This document shows positions 22,540 through 35,437 of a DNA stretch of 64,000 nt, piece after piece. This stretch comes from Smallanthus sonchifolius. Its lineage: Eukaryota > Streptophyta > Magnoliopsida > Asterales > Asteraceae. Position 1 is the first letter of the stretch. The number at the start of each line of letters is the position of its first letter. Under the pieces are notes generated by a model, which saw only the letters and a list, made by a program, of their open reading frames with translations, did no database searches and was not told the origin of the DNA. The stretch covers positions 29,665,001-29,729,000 of the forward strand of contig CM042035.1 in assembly GCA_023525975.1 (NCBI GenBank). The letters run 5' to 3'. Both the position numbers and the translations under genes were made by a program.

Positions 22540-24190
22540 TAGTAAACCCGCGCGATGCGGCAACGACGACAATTTAGAACGCGGGTACTATCACAATAAC
22601 AGATCAAATGTTGAGCAAAGAAATCATGCATTGCTTCCTGGGAAGAACTCTATTTGTCATGAACTTCCTTGTGCGGATGGAAAATGTAAACGTTATTGAA
22701 TTTAGGCAAGCAAGTGACATGCATTCGGTAGAGAACTAACATCCACTCGATCATGGAACTTATTTGATGTCCAACTGTGAAGAACTTTGACAACTGTCTG
22801 CACAAGCAAGAAAACCAAATATAAGATTTAAAAAAACAACCATTTGCATCTTTTTTATCTCTCACAAAACTTCCAATTACTTTAGTCCCAAAGATATGTA
22901 GTTCCTTTGTAAAGTTATGCACCAAACACGTTTTTCAAATACACAACTTTGAATCCAATCTGCTCTCTATTGGATAGAGTTCACACAAAGTGTTGACTAC
23001 TACCTTAAACTACTTCTATGTATCAAGTTTTATCAAGTGTTGAGTCTATGTTGTTTTGTAAGAAATAGGAACCTGTAGTTGGCTCCATTGGAAGTGCTAC
23101 CTGCAAGTTTTATCAAGCTTTGCCCAATTCCAAATCAAATGATAATGTTGCATCAACAAAATCTTCTACACTTGTTAATATAAAACAATCAATTACTTTT
23201 ATTCATAAATACCTAGCTTAAATAAGCATCTGTATTTACAAATCTACTGAAAGAAGGTGTTCTAAGAATATCAGAAGCTGAAAGAATAATGCATTTCCTT
23301 CTGTAGGATGAAGCTGAGGCTGACGAACAAGCTCATAAGCAGGAGAAATTGTTTCTCAATAGCAATAAAAACGTCAGATAGAACATGGGGTTGCACACAT
23401 CATCTTTTCCCCATTCCCCGTATAAACAAAACCTTGCCTAACCACATGAGATTCATTAATTCATAGCATCCCAAAATTCAGAGTTAGGATTTCATCAAAT
23501 AATCATAAACAAAAAAGCTAACCTCGTATGGAAGTAGACTCAGTACAGCCAAAAGCTCTTGCTGGTAGTGAAGGAAGTATATACAAACATGTAATATTAA
23601 CTACAAAATGAATCATTAGTTCATAAATATTAACAAATCAAACACATGTTCACCATACCGAGGTTAGCGATTTTGTTAAGATTTAACTACAAAATCAAAC
23701 ATCAGTTCAGAAATATTAACTACAAAATCAAACATCAGTTCAGAAATATTAACTACAAAATGAATCATCCTTCTGCAAAAATTAATCAACAGAACATCAA
23801 AACCCTGGATTTAGGTTAGATTTTGTAACCAAAAAGAATAAGTGATGCATAAGATCCCTAAATTTACTCACACAACGGTCATTCCCGAAGCAGTTGCTAC
23901 ACTTAGATGGCACCACCAACGCCATCCCGCTCGAGTTTCGCCAAGAACCGCCACCACTGAGAACCGCCATCGCCGGAGGCAACAGAGGAGGGTGGTCGCT
24001 GCTGTTCACCCTACAAGACCATCGTCGGAATCGAAGCTTTCGTTTAGGCCAATTTGAGATTTTCAGACTCGTTGGGAGCTTTCGTCGCCTAGCAGAGAGA
24101 GAAGCTGCGTTTGAAATTTGAAATGTGGGATTAGGGTTTCAAAGTCCCGCTCTTCATCATCAGATTTCATTAAAGGGGTGTTTTCATGCT
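22540..24190 (-). other. Transcript-like region, possible captured gene fragments
   Basis: Less AT-rich than its neighbours. On the minus strand 24120-23876 reads like a 5' UTR and first exon. A CT-rich leader and GCAGCTTCTCTCTCTGC precede MAVLSGGGSWRNSSGM, and the exon ends at a GTGAGT donor near 23877. Another minus-strand stretch (22925-22650, 91 codons, Cys/Phe-rich) and an exon-like segment near 23300-23350 follow. Repeats of TATTAACTACAAAATCAAACA fill 23600-23770. I do not recognise the gene. A truncated or transposon-captured fragment is more likely than a working gene. Confidence 0.35.
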
Positions 24191-24300
24191 TGGACATTTG
24201 TACTGGCTTAATAGTTTGTACAACTCTTAATTTTAAGATATTATGGTAAAATTACTATTTTATCCTTCTAATATGTATATATTATATATATATATATATA

Positions 24301-24483
24301 GAGGTTGAGGATCATTTGTAAACTTGTAAACCAAAAAATCAAATTTTGACCACACATTTAATTTCATCTTATTTTAATCTAATTCTTAAAAGTCAAAAAT
24401 CATATTAAATATAATAAATATGTGCATAGAGTTTGATTTTTTGATTTACACACTTAAAGATGGTTTACATTTGATCTTTTTCC
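24301..24483. mobile_element. Small MITE
   Basis: 183 bp between TA microsatellites. The left end GAGGTTGAGGATCATTTGTAA pairs imperfectly with the right end TTACATTTGATCTTTTTCCT, and the arms extend through AAAAAATCAAA. No ORF. Confidence 0.6.
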
Positions 24484-24519
24484 TATATATATATACACAT
24501 ATATATAGGGAGGTTCAAT

Positions 24520-24806
24520 GGGGAACCGGAAAACCATGTAAAAAACTCATAAAAACTTAATTTTACATGTGAAAAACTTGTTTTTACATTAATTTTTTTT
24601 GAGCTTTTGCATATAAAAAGAAGTCGTTCTAACAAAAAAAACTTAATTTCTATAAAAAAAAATTACTATTTTTTTTATTTTTTTTGTTGGAATCACTTAT
24701 AAACATGTTTATATGCAAAAGCTCCGAAAACTTTTACATAAAAATGGGTTTTTTACATGTGAAATGGAGTTTTTGACATGTGAAACACATGGTTTCTCGG
24801 TTCCCC
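24520..24806. mobile_element. Small MITE with GGGGAACCG ends
   Basis: Left GGGGAACCGGAAAACCATG and right CATGGTTTCTCGGTTCCCC are near-perfect inverted repeats. The interior is made of TTTTACATGTGAAAAAC-like words in both orientations. No ORF of note. The family is not identified. Confidence 0.6.
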
Positions 24807-25414
24807 TTTTTTTAGGGTTCCCCAAAAAACCACCATTCTAGTATAAATTTTATTGAAAACGTAGTTGTACTCAAAATGTGGTTTTTTTTTTGTATCGCAC
24901 CATGACGAACGGAACCGATACCAACCAAACAACATCGATACCTTATTTGGTATACCGTTCCGACACGCTTATATTTATTTACGTTTCGATATAATTTTTA
25001 TTCAAAACCGGACCACGGCAACGGACGAACATAACCCTCTCGTTGATATGTAAACTTAAGTCACCTGGACTAGATATTGGAATAACTAGCATGTAGTAAG
25101 TCTAAGGTCGAACATGGAGAGAGCAGTGGTTTGTAGTAGGATCATTCGGCAATCAAGTGATTTATTTTTTTTAAAGCTGTTAGTATATATGAGGTTGTTA
25201 TACACGTAAATCTAAAATGGAAATCGGAGAAATCAATATTAAAATCAGTCCAAACTCTTGGTAATTTGTTCGGTTTTAGATTTCAATAGTTAGGCTTTAG
25301 TTTTCGTTAATAAAATACCGTTACTAATAATTTGACTTACAATTCAAAAACGACACCGTAAACAACCCTGTGAGGGCCGGCCTTGAGCATATTTTTCTTC
25401 CAGAAAGAATATCC

Positions 25415-26091
25415 TAGAGGTGCGCAAATCGGGTATTCTCAAGAATCGTGCAATATTTGGTTGAAAAACCGGACCCTATGTACCCGGTTCCAGAATCGGT
25501 TCCGGTTCTTACCGGTTCGGTTTCAAGTCCGGTTCTTGGTTGAAAAACCGGACCCTATGTACCCGGTTCCGTTTTTTTCAAAAACCGGTTCCGGTAATTC
25601 AAGGCGGGTATTTCAAAAACCTATTTCCGGGTATTCCAAAAACTTAGTTAAACATATAAATACATTAATTAAACATATAAATAACTAACTTAAAAAGTCC
25701 AATAACATTAAAAACATAAAATGTTACAAAATAGATGTTTAAAACATAAATTTATAAAACATAGATATTTTAATTAACATACTTTTTAATTAAATTGGTA
25801 AAATTACAAAAGTACTCTCATGTGACTTAACTGAGAAATTTAACTGGGTTAGAGCCAAATGACATAACGTGCAATATTTGTAAACATAAAGGACGATCTC
25901 TAACAATTTTTTGCTAAAGAACAATATCTGAAAAAAGGTATAAACATAAAGGACGGTTTTGGAGAGAAGCGGTTTTGGAGAGAATCGGTTTTGACTAGAA
26001 ATATTGGAACTTATCCAGACCCTACGGGTAGGTCGGTTCCGGTTCCTTAGACGGTTCCAATTCCGGTTCCGGTTTTTTTTGTTCACCTCTA
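25415..26091. mobile_element. hAT-type MITE rich in CCGGTTCCGG
   Basis: The ends TAGAGGTGCGCAAA and TTTGTTCACCTCTA match the TAGRGGTG-type terminal repeats of plant hAT elements. The interior repeats CCGGTTCCGGTT words. An 8-bp duplication is only approximate (ATATCCTA against ACATCCTA). The ORFs crossing it are repeat artefacts. Confidence 0.6.
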
Positions 26092-26599
26092 ACATCCTAT
26101 TTTTTCCATTCGGATAATCTATCTTAAAAACAATTTTATATTCATCTCTAACATAAATCAATCATTTGTTTATAAATTATATAAAAAAAAGGTTAAAAAC
26201 CACAACCTAACATTCAATACCATCTTCATTATCAATAAAACAAAGTTTTGCATCTCAAAAAATCTTACCTCTATATCTTTCTTTGAAACCATTTTCCTTT
26301 AAGCATGAATTCTTGATCTAGTAAATCACTGTTTGGCTCATACCCATCTCTGTCATCAAAGGAGAGACCGTCCTGACATGTAATAATTAGGCCCAATTAT
26401 ACATAAACATGCTTTGATAACATGAATCCAACCATTAACGGTTGGTGTTGCCTTCATTTTAATTAACATACTTCTCAGTTAGAATGCCAAACATCATTTT
26501 AGGAAATTAAATTTTATTACATATGTAATTGTTTGTTTTTACATATGTAACTATCATTTCATGACAGACTTAATCATATTTTGTATGTTTTTCCCCATA

Positions 26600-27251
26600 G
26601 GTGAACTTTGATCGTTCTGACTATTCTGCTACATGTTCTTGCATGGGGTATACGCGTATTGGTTATCCATGTCGCCATGTATTTTGTGTTTATAGGCTCA
26701 ATGCAGTTGATAGTATCCCTTCACAGTACATCGCTAATCGTTGGAGAAGGGATATTCTTCCCAAGAGGATCTTTTCGATTCAGTACCGAAACGGTGTAAA
26801 CCACAGCTCCCAATCTGTTTTGAGGAGCCAGATTTTGGATTTAATAACTCAGTGTGTTGATGTGCTAAGGGGTGACACTGATGCTCTTACCGTATTTGCG
26901 AACCAGTTGAAATAAATCAGATCTAATATTCTAGATAAGGGTCATCGTGCTGCAGAATCTATGGAAGCACATGATTCTGTTGTTGAACAACTAATTGGTC
27001 AACCCATAGATGTTGAAATATCAATTTCTAATCGTGATGGTATTCGTAACAAAGGTTGTGGCAAGAATCGTCGTATTATTGGTCCTGCAGAATCTCAAAT
27101 TCAAAAGCCTCTAAAAGCCCCAAGACTTTGTAGAACTTGTATGAAATATGTTACAAATCATGATTCTAGGAATTGCAAGAAAAAGAACAAGGTTCAGACT
27201 ATTGATGTTGATCAAGTAAACACGGGGAACACCATGGATTCCACTGCTTAA
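26600..27251 (+). pseudogene. FAR1/MULE transposase, C-terminal fragment
   Basis: Starts after a splice-acceptor-like TTTTCCCCATAG. The first 105 codons contain CSCMGYTRIGYPCRH, the CxCx(n)CxH SWIM zinc finger that ends FAR1-family and MuDR-type transposases. An in-frame stop (26913-26915) follows, and the same frame continues as EAHDSVVEQLIGQPIDVE, then a second zinc motif CRTCMKYVTNHDSRNC, ending at 27251. The catalytic DDE domain is absent upstream, so the gene is truncated. It lies next to an ORF with a related zinc knuckle and a ULP-like gene, a combination known from Mutator-like elements. Confidence 0.75.
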
Positions 27252-27852
27252 GTGTTTTCCTTCTTTCATTGTCCAGACGCATTGGTTTTAATTTTTGTGT
27301 TTCCATCTTGTACTTGAATTTGTCTTTTAAAAATTTGTTACCTTCTAGTAACAGTTTGAGGGTCTTATACCCATATTACTGTTACGTGTGTAACAAATTT
27401 ATGCTATAGATGGATGTCTTTATTAGTAAACTTTATTTTGATTCCCCCATGTACTTTGTTTAAGGCATGTTTTTGGTAATGAAAACCATGCTACTTATTT
27501 GTTATCATGTATATTTGTTTGTTTATTTCTTTTTCACCATTACTGATAGATCAAAATGTTTTTTACATACGTTACCAAATGCATTATATGCTTAAAAATG
27601 TTAATTTACTTTTTTTTCTTCCATAAGTTAATCAAATCTGAAGAATGGAACATTTCCCAATGTAGTACCTTGTTTTTTAAAAAACCATTCTTCATGTGAA
27701 TAAAGTTGTATTTAATGAAAAGTACATTACATTTTAGTCACATCAATCAACATCTAATTCCTTTTCTACCTAACCCTTTTTATATATACTCTTTTGGTTA
27801 AATTTTTTCTCCATATATTTTTTTGACAATTACTCCTCATATTTTCTAAATT

Positions 27853-28368
27853 ATGGCTTCTTCATCAAGAACCTCCCGAATTGTCAGATTTTGCAAAACT
27901 TGTAAGGTCGGTGGTGCATCTCATGATTCTCGTCACTGTAAGATTAAAAAGGAATTCAACCCTCCATCTACTGTTCCTATAGTCCCAAAGTCAGAACCCC
28001 AAGAAGAAGCCCCTAACCCAATCCTCCATACTTTTCAAATTAAAACTGAGTATGTCCCTAAACCCGAGATTTCAGTGGAGGAACTTCCTCCTGTAACTAA
28101 TGAAGACCCTGCATTCTGGTCCGAAGTTTGTTCATTCTGTGATTCTATTTCATCCTTGGACCATTCCTTTAATCAATCTCCTACTTTAAGAACTCCATCT
28201 TGTCTTTTGGATGATAACCCATCATTTCGTGTCGACTCTCCCAAGTCTTTGATGTTTTGGGATAAACACAACCCATGGGAAGATAAGCTCAATGAGGATT
28301 CTGATTACACCCCTTTTGATGATGAGTTCAGTCAAGATGAGATCAACGCAATCCTTAACAATAAGTAG
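27853..28368 (+). CDS. 171-aa protein with a FAR1-type zinc knuckle
   Basis: An uninterrupted ORF with a good start (AAATTATGGCTTC). Residues 14-29 are CKTCKVGGASHDSRHC, closely like the CRTCMKYVTNHDSRNC knuckle ending the upstream transposase fragment. The rest is Pro/Glu-rich, then acidic, with FWSEVCSFCDSISSLDHSF and a C-terminal DYTPFDDEFSQDEINAILNN. No known catalytic domain is visible. I infer a small transposon-encoded or transposon-derived nucleic-acid-binding accessory protein. It could also be the last exon of a longer gene. The next 600 bp hold only AT-rich sequence with ACATATGT words. Confidence 0.55.
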   Translation: MASSSRTSRIVRFCKTCKVGGASHDSRHCKIKKEFNPPSTVPIVPKSEPQEEAPNPILHTFQIKTEYVPKPEISVEELPPVTNEDPAFWSEVCSFCDSISSLDHSFNQSPTLRTPSCLLDDNPSFRVDSPKSLMFWDKHNPWEDKLNEDSDYTPFDDEFSQDEINAILNNK

Positions 28369-28960
28369 GATGTCTTACATATGTTAGTTATCGATTTATC
28401 GATCAACTTTGTTACTGTCTTATGTATTTTTCCTTTTATTATGTAACTCTACTTTATTATTTAATGATATTATTTTTAATATTATGTTATGTGTTTTTTA
28501 CATGTCACACAGTTTACATTTTATTTTTTTAACTTCAACAAACATCACAAACATTTAACTATAATACTTTTCAACGGTTTTTAATGTAGTGGAAAATTAC
28601 ATATGTAACATGAGAGTACATATGTTATAAGCTGAGGAATTAAATATGTAATTTTATAGTTTACATATGTAATAGTTTAAGGTAGTGGAAAATTGCATAT
28701 GTTACTTTAGAGTACATATGTTACAATTCAAGGATTTACATATGTAATTTTACAGTTTACATATGTAATAGTTTACGATAAAATTACATGTTTTTCAACT
28801 GTCCAACACATTCCAAATATTCAGCAAAATAAAGTACAATTGTTCAATTTTTTAACACATTTAAAGTACCACCCAAAGACATGTTTCAACTATTTAACAC
28901 ATTCAAAAGCATACGCAACACTTAAATAAAACTGCATTGTTCATTAAAACTAAAACACTT
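28369..28960. other. AT-rich spacer with repeated TTACATATGTAA
   Basis: No gene. It includes seven ACATATGT- or CATATGT-centred words between 28590 and 28770, partly in duplicated blocks (TAAGGTAGTGGAAAATT, and TTACATATGTAATAG twice). Confidence 0.6.
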
Positions 28961-28969
28961 GCTTCCCAG

Positions 28970-31900
28970 ACTACTTATCCAACGCTTCAATCAGAATTTT
29001 ATCTCTCAATTAGACTCGGACAACAGGATGTGTGCTGCATACTTTTTCCTCAGAATCTTCAACTACTTGTTTTTCCTTGGACCATTAGTACAGGAAAATA
29101 GTTGAAGTATTTCTCCTCATAGTTAAGTACATCGACCCATGCATCAATCACTTTGCTAAAAACCTTTGTATCATAATGTAAAGTTTTAAACCTAAATTTC
29201 TCAACTTCCAGGTTGAAGTTGTTTCTAAAAACAGTTTCACTACATATATTTTATAGATCAACGCACATTAGATATCTTTTATTTATAAAAAGTGAAGTAA
29301 CAACTTTCTTCATATTTTTACTTACCTTTCTTCATCTGTTGCCACTTTCCCTTTTCCTTTCCTGCGAAAAAATAATTATATTGATGAGGCATATTATTTT
29401 TAACATATGTAATTTTTTACAACAAAAGTAAGTTCTTACATTTTTTGTTCATCATCCAGTTTCATTTTTTTCTTCCCGTACAGTTTGTACATCATCCCAT
29501 CTTCCTTGAAAAGATATTCCCATACCAGTTCCTCTTCTTTTGTAATAGCTTCTGTAATATCAACTCCTCTTATTTTGTAAGGAGATTTTGAAGCAATTTG
29601 TAGGTCTATCTCTCTTATTGGGTTTCTTCTTTTCTCTTCCTTTTTTTATGACATTATCCCGGTTTACTTCAATAGTTTCCTTATTTTCCCATGTTTAAAT
29701 TACATAAGTTAATTACCCTGTAGCTAACATCCCACATTTAATTAATTATCATCAAAATAAACCTCTTATATCAGAAGACTCCACTTCATCAGACCTTTTT
29801 TTTCCATATTACTTTCTTCCATTTGTTCTGCACATGATACATATGTTAATTTTTTTGGTGCAATGAATCTACTTTTTTCATTACTTCTTAACCGTATATA
29901 ATTTGTGCTAAAAAACTTACTTGTTTCATCAGCACAATAATGGCTCTCTAATTATGCCAGGCCAATGCTAAAAGGCGGTCCATCATATACATATTCACTT
30001 TTATTTCCATGGAATGTGCTCCCATCATCTCCTTCTTTTGTAACTGATAATTCTTGTTGTTTATCAACCTTTTCTTTTCCTGTCCATTTTCAACACACAC
30101 AATTCAATTTTACTTATAATTTATAGCCAATAATAAATTTTTGGAACCGACTTACCTGTGTCCAACTCCTCATTATTTCTCTCTAATTGTGTTAGTCCAA
30201 TGTTAAACGGAGGGGCATCATATACAATTTCTTAATTTTTCTCCTTTTCTGTGTTTCCTTCTTTTGCTATAAAATGAGGTTCTCCATCAATTTACCCCAA
30301 TTACATATGTTACATATTTTTTCAAATAAACAACTTACCTGTTTCTTTGAAATGTTGATTTTTCTTGGTTTTCTTCCACTGCTTCAAGACTTCCTTTTTT
30401 TCAAAAAATTTTACCCCTGTTCATAATTTATTTTTTTAATACGTATGAAAAACTTACTCAAACCCGTTATATAAACAATTTTAGTAATAAATTTACAGTT
30501 TGCTTCATATATGATGTTGTTTGTTCTATTGAAATTCCCATCTTCTAACAAGTATTTTCCTGTATTACATTATTATTTATAAAACTATTAACCCTAAAAC
30601 TTATAGGTTGTTGACAGTAATATTTATAAGTTTGACGACAAACCTGTATCTTTGAAGTTGTTAATTTCCTCGATTTCACCATGTTCCAAGCTAACTGTAA
30701 CCGCATCAGATTCAACCAACCCTCCCAGAAACTTTTCTTCGACATTTTTCCATCCAACATTATCTTCCGAATCTGTAACATATGTAGCCAAAATAATAAC
30801 ATATGTTAATATATTTTCAAGAACAAAATCTTATTATTATTTTACTAGCTTCTTAGTATATAAAAGTTGAACCTGCACCATTGCCATTTTTCTTTTCCTG
30901 TCCATTTTCAGCATCTTCCGAATCTGTAACATATGTAGCAAAAATAATAACATATGTTACTATGTTTTTCAAGAACAAAATCATATTATTATTTTACTAG
31001 CTTGTTAGTATATAAAAGTTGAACCTTGACTAGTGTCATTTTTCCATCCAGCATTCACTTCTGTATCTTTAACTTATGTAACATTTCAAAAAAACATATG
31101 TTAATAACATTTTAAGAATTATTCACTTATGTATCTTTATTTTTACATATGTTATTACCTTCTGTTTCTTGCGGATCGTGATCGTCAGCAGCATTGTCTT
31201 CTGAGTCTTTAACATATGTAACATAAAAAAAACATAAGTTAATATTTAACAATGGATACTTTCTATTATAATTTTACACATTTTTTTTTATTTTTACATA
31301 TGTAATTACCTCCTCGTTCTTCTTGCCGATCCTGATCCACACCTGTAGAGTTATCATTTTCACTCTCTTGATCTGTAACATTACACGAAATTATTTCAAG
31401 AAAATTTAACATTAACATTTTTAAGGAACTTCACAGTTATCTTTTTTTAAATATTATACACCATTTATTACCTTCTGCTTCTTCTTTATCATTATTTTCA
31501 TTTTCTCCATCGTTATCACTTTCGTTTTCATCATTTGAACGATTGTTGTTTGCTAAATCTTCTAAAGCAGATTGAATCTGTTCGTTTGTTTTACTGACCC
31601 CCGCTTCTGATTGAACAACCTTTTTTCCTGTACTATGCATTAAAATGTCATATTTTGCCTTCAGCTCCAATACTTCTTGTCGTTGTGGATGGTTTTCAAA
31701 CAGTCTTCTAAATTTACTATCAAATAGGTTTTTCTGCTTTTGTAAGACATCAAACACTTTCTCCAACACTTCAATCTCATCCTAATAAACATATAAAATG
31801 ATAAATATATTTAACATAAATTATATTTATCATTAACTAAGTAATCTAGAACTGAAGTTTAGTATATAACTTACCCCCATAGAGTAACCAATATCCCCCT

Positions 31901-34900
31901 CATCATCATCTACAATCACTTTGGACAATCGTTTAAACTTCCCTTTACCGAAACCACCATTTTCAATTTCCCACTTTTGTCTTTCTTTCAACCTACTCAT
32001 ATTCCAGATCCTGATCGGATTGGTGTTCTTATCCATTTTTATCCCTTTGCATTTAATACTATCCACATACAGCAGCTGCTTTTAATAATGAAGTAAAAAT
32101 GTTAAAAACAATCACATATGTAATATAAATATGTTGTGAGTCATACCGCAAGAATAGCCAACGGTCCTGAAAATGGCACACTGCGATCATTACTTTTCCA
32201 CCTTTTCTTACACCCTTTCATTGAATCCAAGATATACGCACACCAATTAATTTTACAAAAATCAGTTTCACCTGTCAGCTTATCCAAAATCTTTTCCTTA
32301 CATCTCCCTTGTTCATGGCATTCTATCATAACTGCCAAGAAGCACATTAGGAAGTCCATCCTGAAATTGAAACAATCCTCATCCTCTGTTGTTTCAATGT
32401 TGCTGACAAGCTCGGTTGGCGTCATAAAATTTCCACTGTATATTTATTTCTCCAAGCTCTGACACTCTCGTCTCCTTTTTTGAACTTTCCCATTGACTCG
32501 ATTGTAACATCTCCACATGGAACTCCCAGCAACTGATGAATGGCTTCACAGTTGATATTAATTTTATGCTTCTCAACGTTGATTTGCATTTTCTTTGGGC
32601 AGAAACTATCAACTACAAAGTGTCCCATTTTTGCAGGTATTCCATCCATTTTCAGTTTCAATAATCTTTCAAAACCCATTTTTTAACAGCTTCTATTTGA
32701 TTGGCTCTCAATATACCAACACACTTATAAAACTGGGCAGGCGAAGACCTAGTAATTAATCCCGGCCACTCACTACCTTTCCTTTTTTTCTTTATATTTG
32801 CCTCTCCATCTTTCACAAGTTTCAATTTTTTCCCTTTAACTATACTGTTTTCTGTATTCTCTGACCATTCGGTGTCATTTATTTTCCTTTTTACATCACT
32901 CTTTGTGTTTTTTTTCACCTGTTCAACCTTTACCTTTGATAAACTTTCTTTCTTTTCACTCACTTCTCTTATCCTTTTATTTCCCTTTTCCTTTGTTGTT
33001 TATCAGTAGGAATTCTTTTTTTCTTTGACTCTCCCTCCTTTAAATACTCATCTGTGTCCAAACATATTGGGTCTTATTCTGTATTAGTAAACCTACTCAA
33101 AGCCTTGTTTGTTAGCCTTCCACTGCGTCTTACTTTGTATTTATACCTACCTTGACCCCTTGTTTCAACACTTGATTTTTCCACCGTTTTTTACCCGTTT
33201 TATACAAATCAGAAAGTAAATCTTATTTTTTTGGCATATGTGATTATTACTGCAAACTTTTACATTTTTTCATACTATAATTTTTTACATCAAGAAGCTA
33301 ATGTTATTTACCCTTTTTAGGTAAAGATTTTTCTTTGTTTTTTTTCTGACTCCTCCTCCGTTGATTCTTTCATACCAGTTGGTCTGTCCTCATCTATTTA
33401 CACAATGAATAAGTATAATTAAATTTCTCTATATAATTACTTGAGTAAGTTTATAACAGCTACATATGTAAACTTTACCATTGTCTTCTCTGTCCATTTG
33501 TAAACCTTCACCAAAGCAAATCTCACTTAATTTATCAGTATCATTATTCTCCTTGATTTCAGAACCTAAACATGTGTATTTGATTATTTTGTTACATATG
33601 TAAATTTAAAAAATATACATATTACATTTTTATCACTAAAAAGGTACCTTTTTCACCCAAGTCCATTTCGTTTTATTTGAATGCATCATCAATCTCTTTC
33701 AACACAAAATCTATTTCTAATTGTCAGATTACTATTATCAATATCTCACATATGGAATATTATATTACATATGTAATTTACTTATCTTCCGCACCCCCAA
33801 TTGTTTTGTTTGGTACCATAGTGTTTTGAACTTCTATAGTAGCAACAACCTCCATTTATGTTTCTACATTGCCAAGATCAGTGACCATTTTCTTTTACTA
33901 ACTTGAACCTCCTTGAAATCAGAATCTAAGTCTAGTTCAAAAACCAAATCAAATAGATTATTAATCAAGGATATTAGTAAAATATTATTTTTTTTCAAGA
34001 AAATACCTTTCCAAGTCAATTTTTATAATTCTTTAGGGAACACCTCTATAACTTCTGAACTATCCCTAACTTCTCTTTCTTTCCATGTTTTTTTTCCAAA
34101 TCAAACATTTTCAAATAACTTTTAATTAATCATAAACCTTTTTAAGTGTCTGCCTATTTTTTAAAAAAAAATTCACCTTTCCCTACTTCTGTCGATATGC
34201 CTGCCTAGAAAATCTCTTTCACACTTAAGCTACTCCCCAATTGTGTATTTTTGCCTGCTTGAAAATCATCAAGTATTACTCTATCCATCTTACTAATATA
34301 TACTTCCATGTATTTTACATATGTAAATAATTACCTTTTATATTCTTTAACAGTAAACTAAGTGGTGTTTGATCATCATCTGAATCACTAAAATCTATTT
34401 AAACAGTAAAACAAGTTATAGATATTAATCCAGATAATATCCAATTCAGATTAATCTATTTAAAAAAACATGTAACTTACTTAAACCGATTTTTTGGTCC
34501 TCATCTTCCATTTTCTTTTTTCCTTTGTTCCTTTTCTCCACCTTCTCAAAGTTTTCTTTCCCACTATACCACTGCTTTTTCTAAAACATAACAAAAATAA
34601 TACATAATTAGGGCTTTTATCTATAACCCGACTTTTTCAAAGTGTTGAAGTTTCTTTTGACAATTACCAACTAAAAAGGAATAATAACTTAGTTTTGATC
34701 AAAAATCTTAAAACATATCTTTAGGTTTTTGTACAAAACCAAATTTACCCTTTTGATTTTTTTTCAATTTTACAAGATCCCTCACTTCCATTTTAGCCAA
34801 TAAATTACAAAAATACCAATATACCCTTCAAGAGATTTTTCAAAAAGCTGAATATACTAAATATTAGATTTTTCAAACACATACCCTTTCGATTTCGCCT

Positions 34901-34955
34901 TCATCTTCTTACTGTTGGTTCGTTTCATCCCCTTCAATGACAAACGACTAAACAT
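28970..34955 (-). pseudogene. ULP1-protease-like transposon gene, decayed, many introns
   Basis: The first exon starts at ATG 34955 (MFSRLSLKGMKRTNSKK) and ends at a GTATGTG donor. Later exon-like pieces include a Lys-rich linker ending KKQWYSGKENFEKVEKRNK (about 34575-34500), 32963-32658 (Lys-rich, then SEWPGLITRSSPAQFYKCVG), 32679-32422 (GFERLLKLKMDGIPAKMGHF, IHQLLGVPCGD), 32425-32141 (FNFRMDFLMCFLAVMIEC, WCAYILDSMKGCKKRW), 32066-31880 (IRIWNMSRLKERQKWE) and 31769-31437 (acidic tail). Near 29210-29090 a piece reads KVFSKVIDAWVDVLNYEEKY. I know this order from ULP1-like genes carried by plant Mutator-like (Kaonashi) and related transposons. Frames change between pieces and the catalytic His-Asp-Cys region is not recoverable by eye, so I call it a relic. 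Confidence 0.6.
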
Positions 34956-35437
34956 TTTTTTCCTGCGTAATTAGATGATTCGCCTTCTTCGATTCGTCAA
35001 AATCGCTTTCTTCGATGCCTCAAAATCTTCACTACTATTTGCTCTTGCGATTTGAAGAAACTTCTTTGGCGTTTGAAATGTGAATGTTCTGGGTTTCTTT
35101 TTTCGAATTTGTGTTCTCGATATAGGGTAATGGTAACTAGTATTGTCATTGATTTGAAAGGGCGGTTGAAAACGGATGATTCTATTACATTTGAATTTCC
35201 ACTTTTGCCCTTTTGGTACTTTAATGACATATAAATAATATTAACAATGTACTTTTTTCCCAAGTTCAATATCAGCCATAGATGATCAAGAATGAATGGT
35301 TGTGATAAGGTTTGTAAGGTTTTCTTAACTCACTAAGGTTTTTAGTATAACCACCCCCTATATATATATATATGAGATTGTTAGTTTAAAAACCCTGTAA
35401 CACATATGTAAAAACTTAAAACATTTGTACTTAAAGC

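Noticed and set aside
25383..26161. ORFs of 101 and 123 codons on both strands
   Set aside because: They fall on or across the hAT-type MITE and translate CCGGTT repeats.
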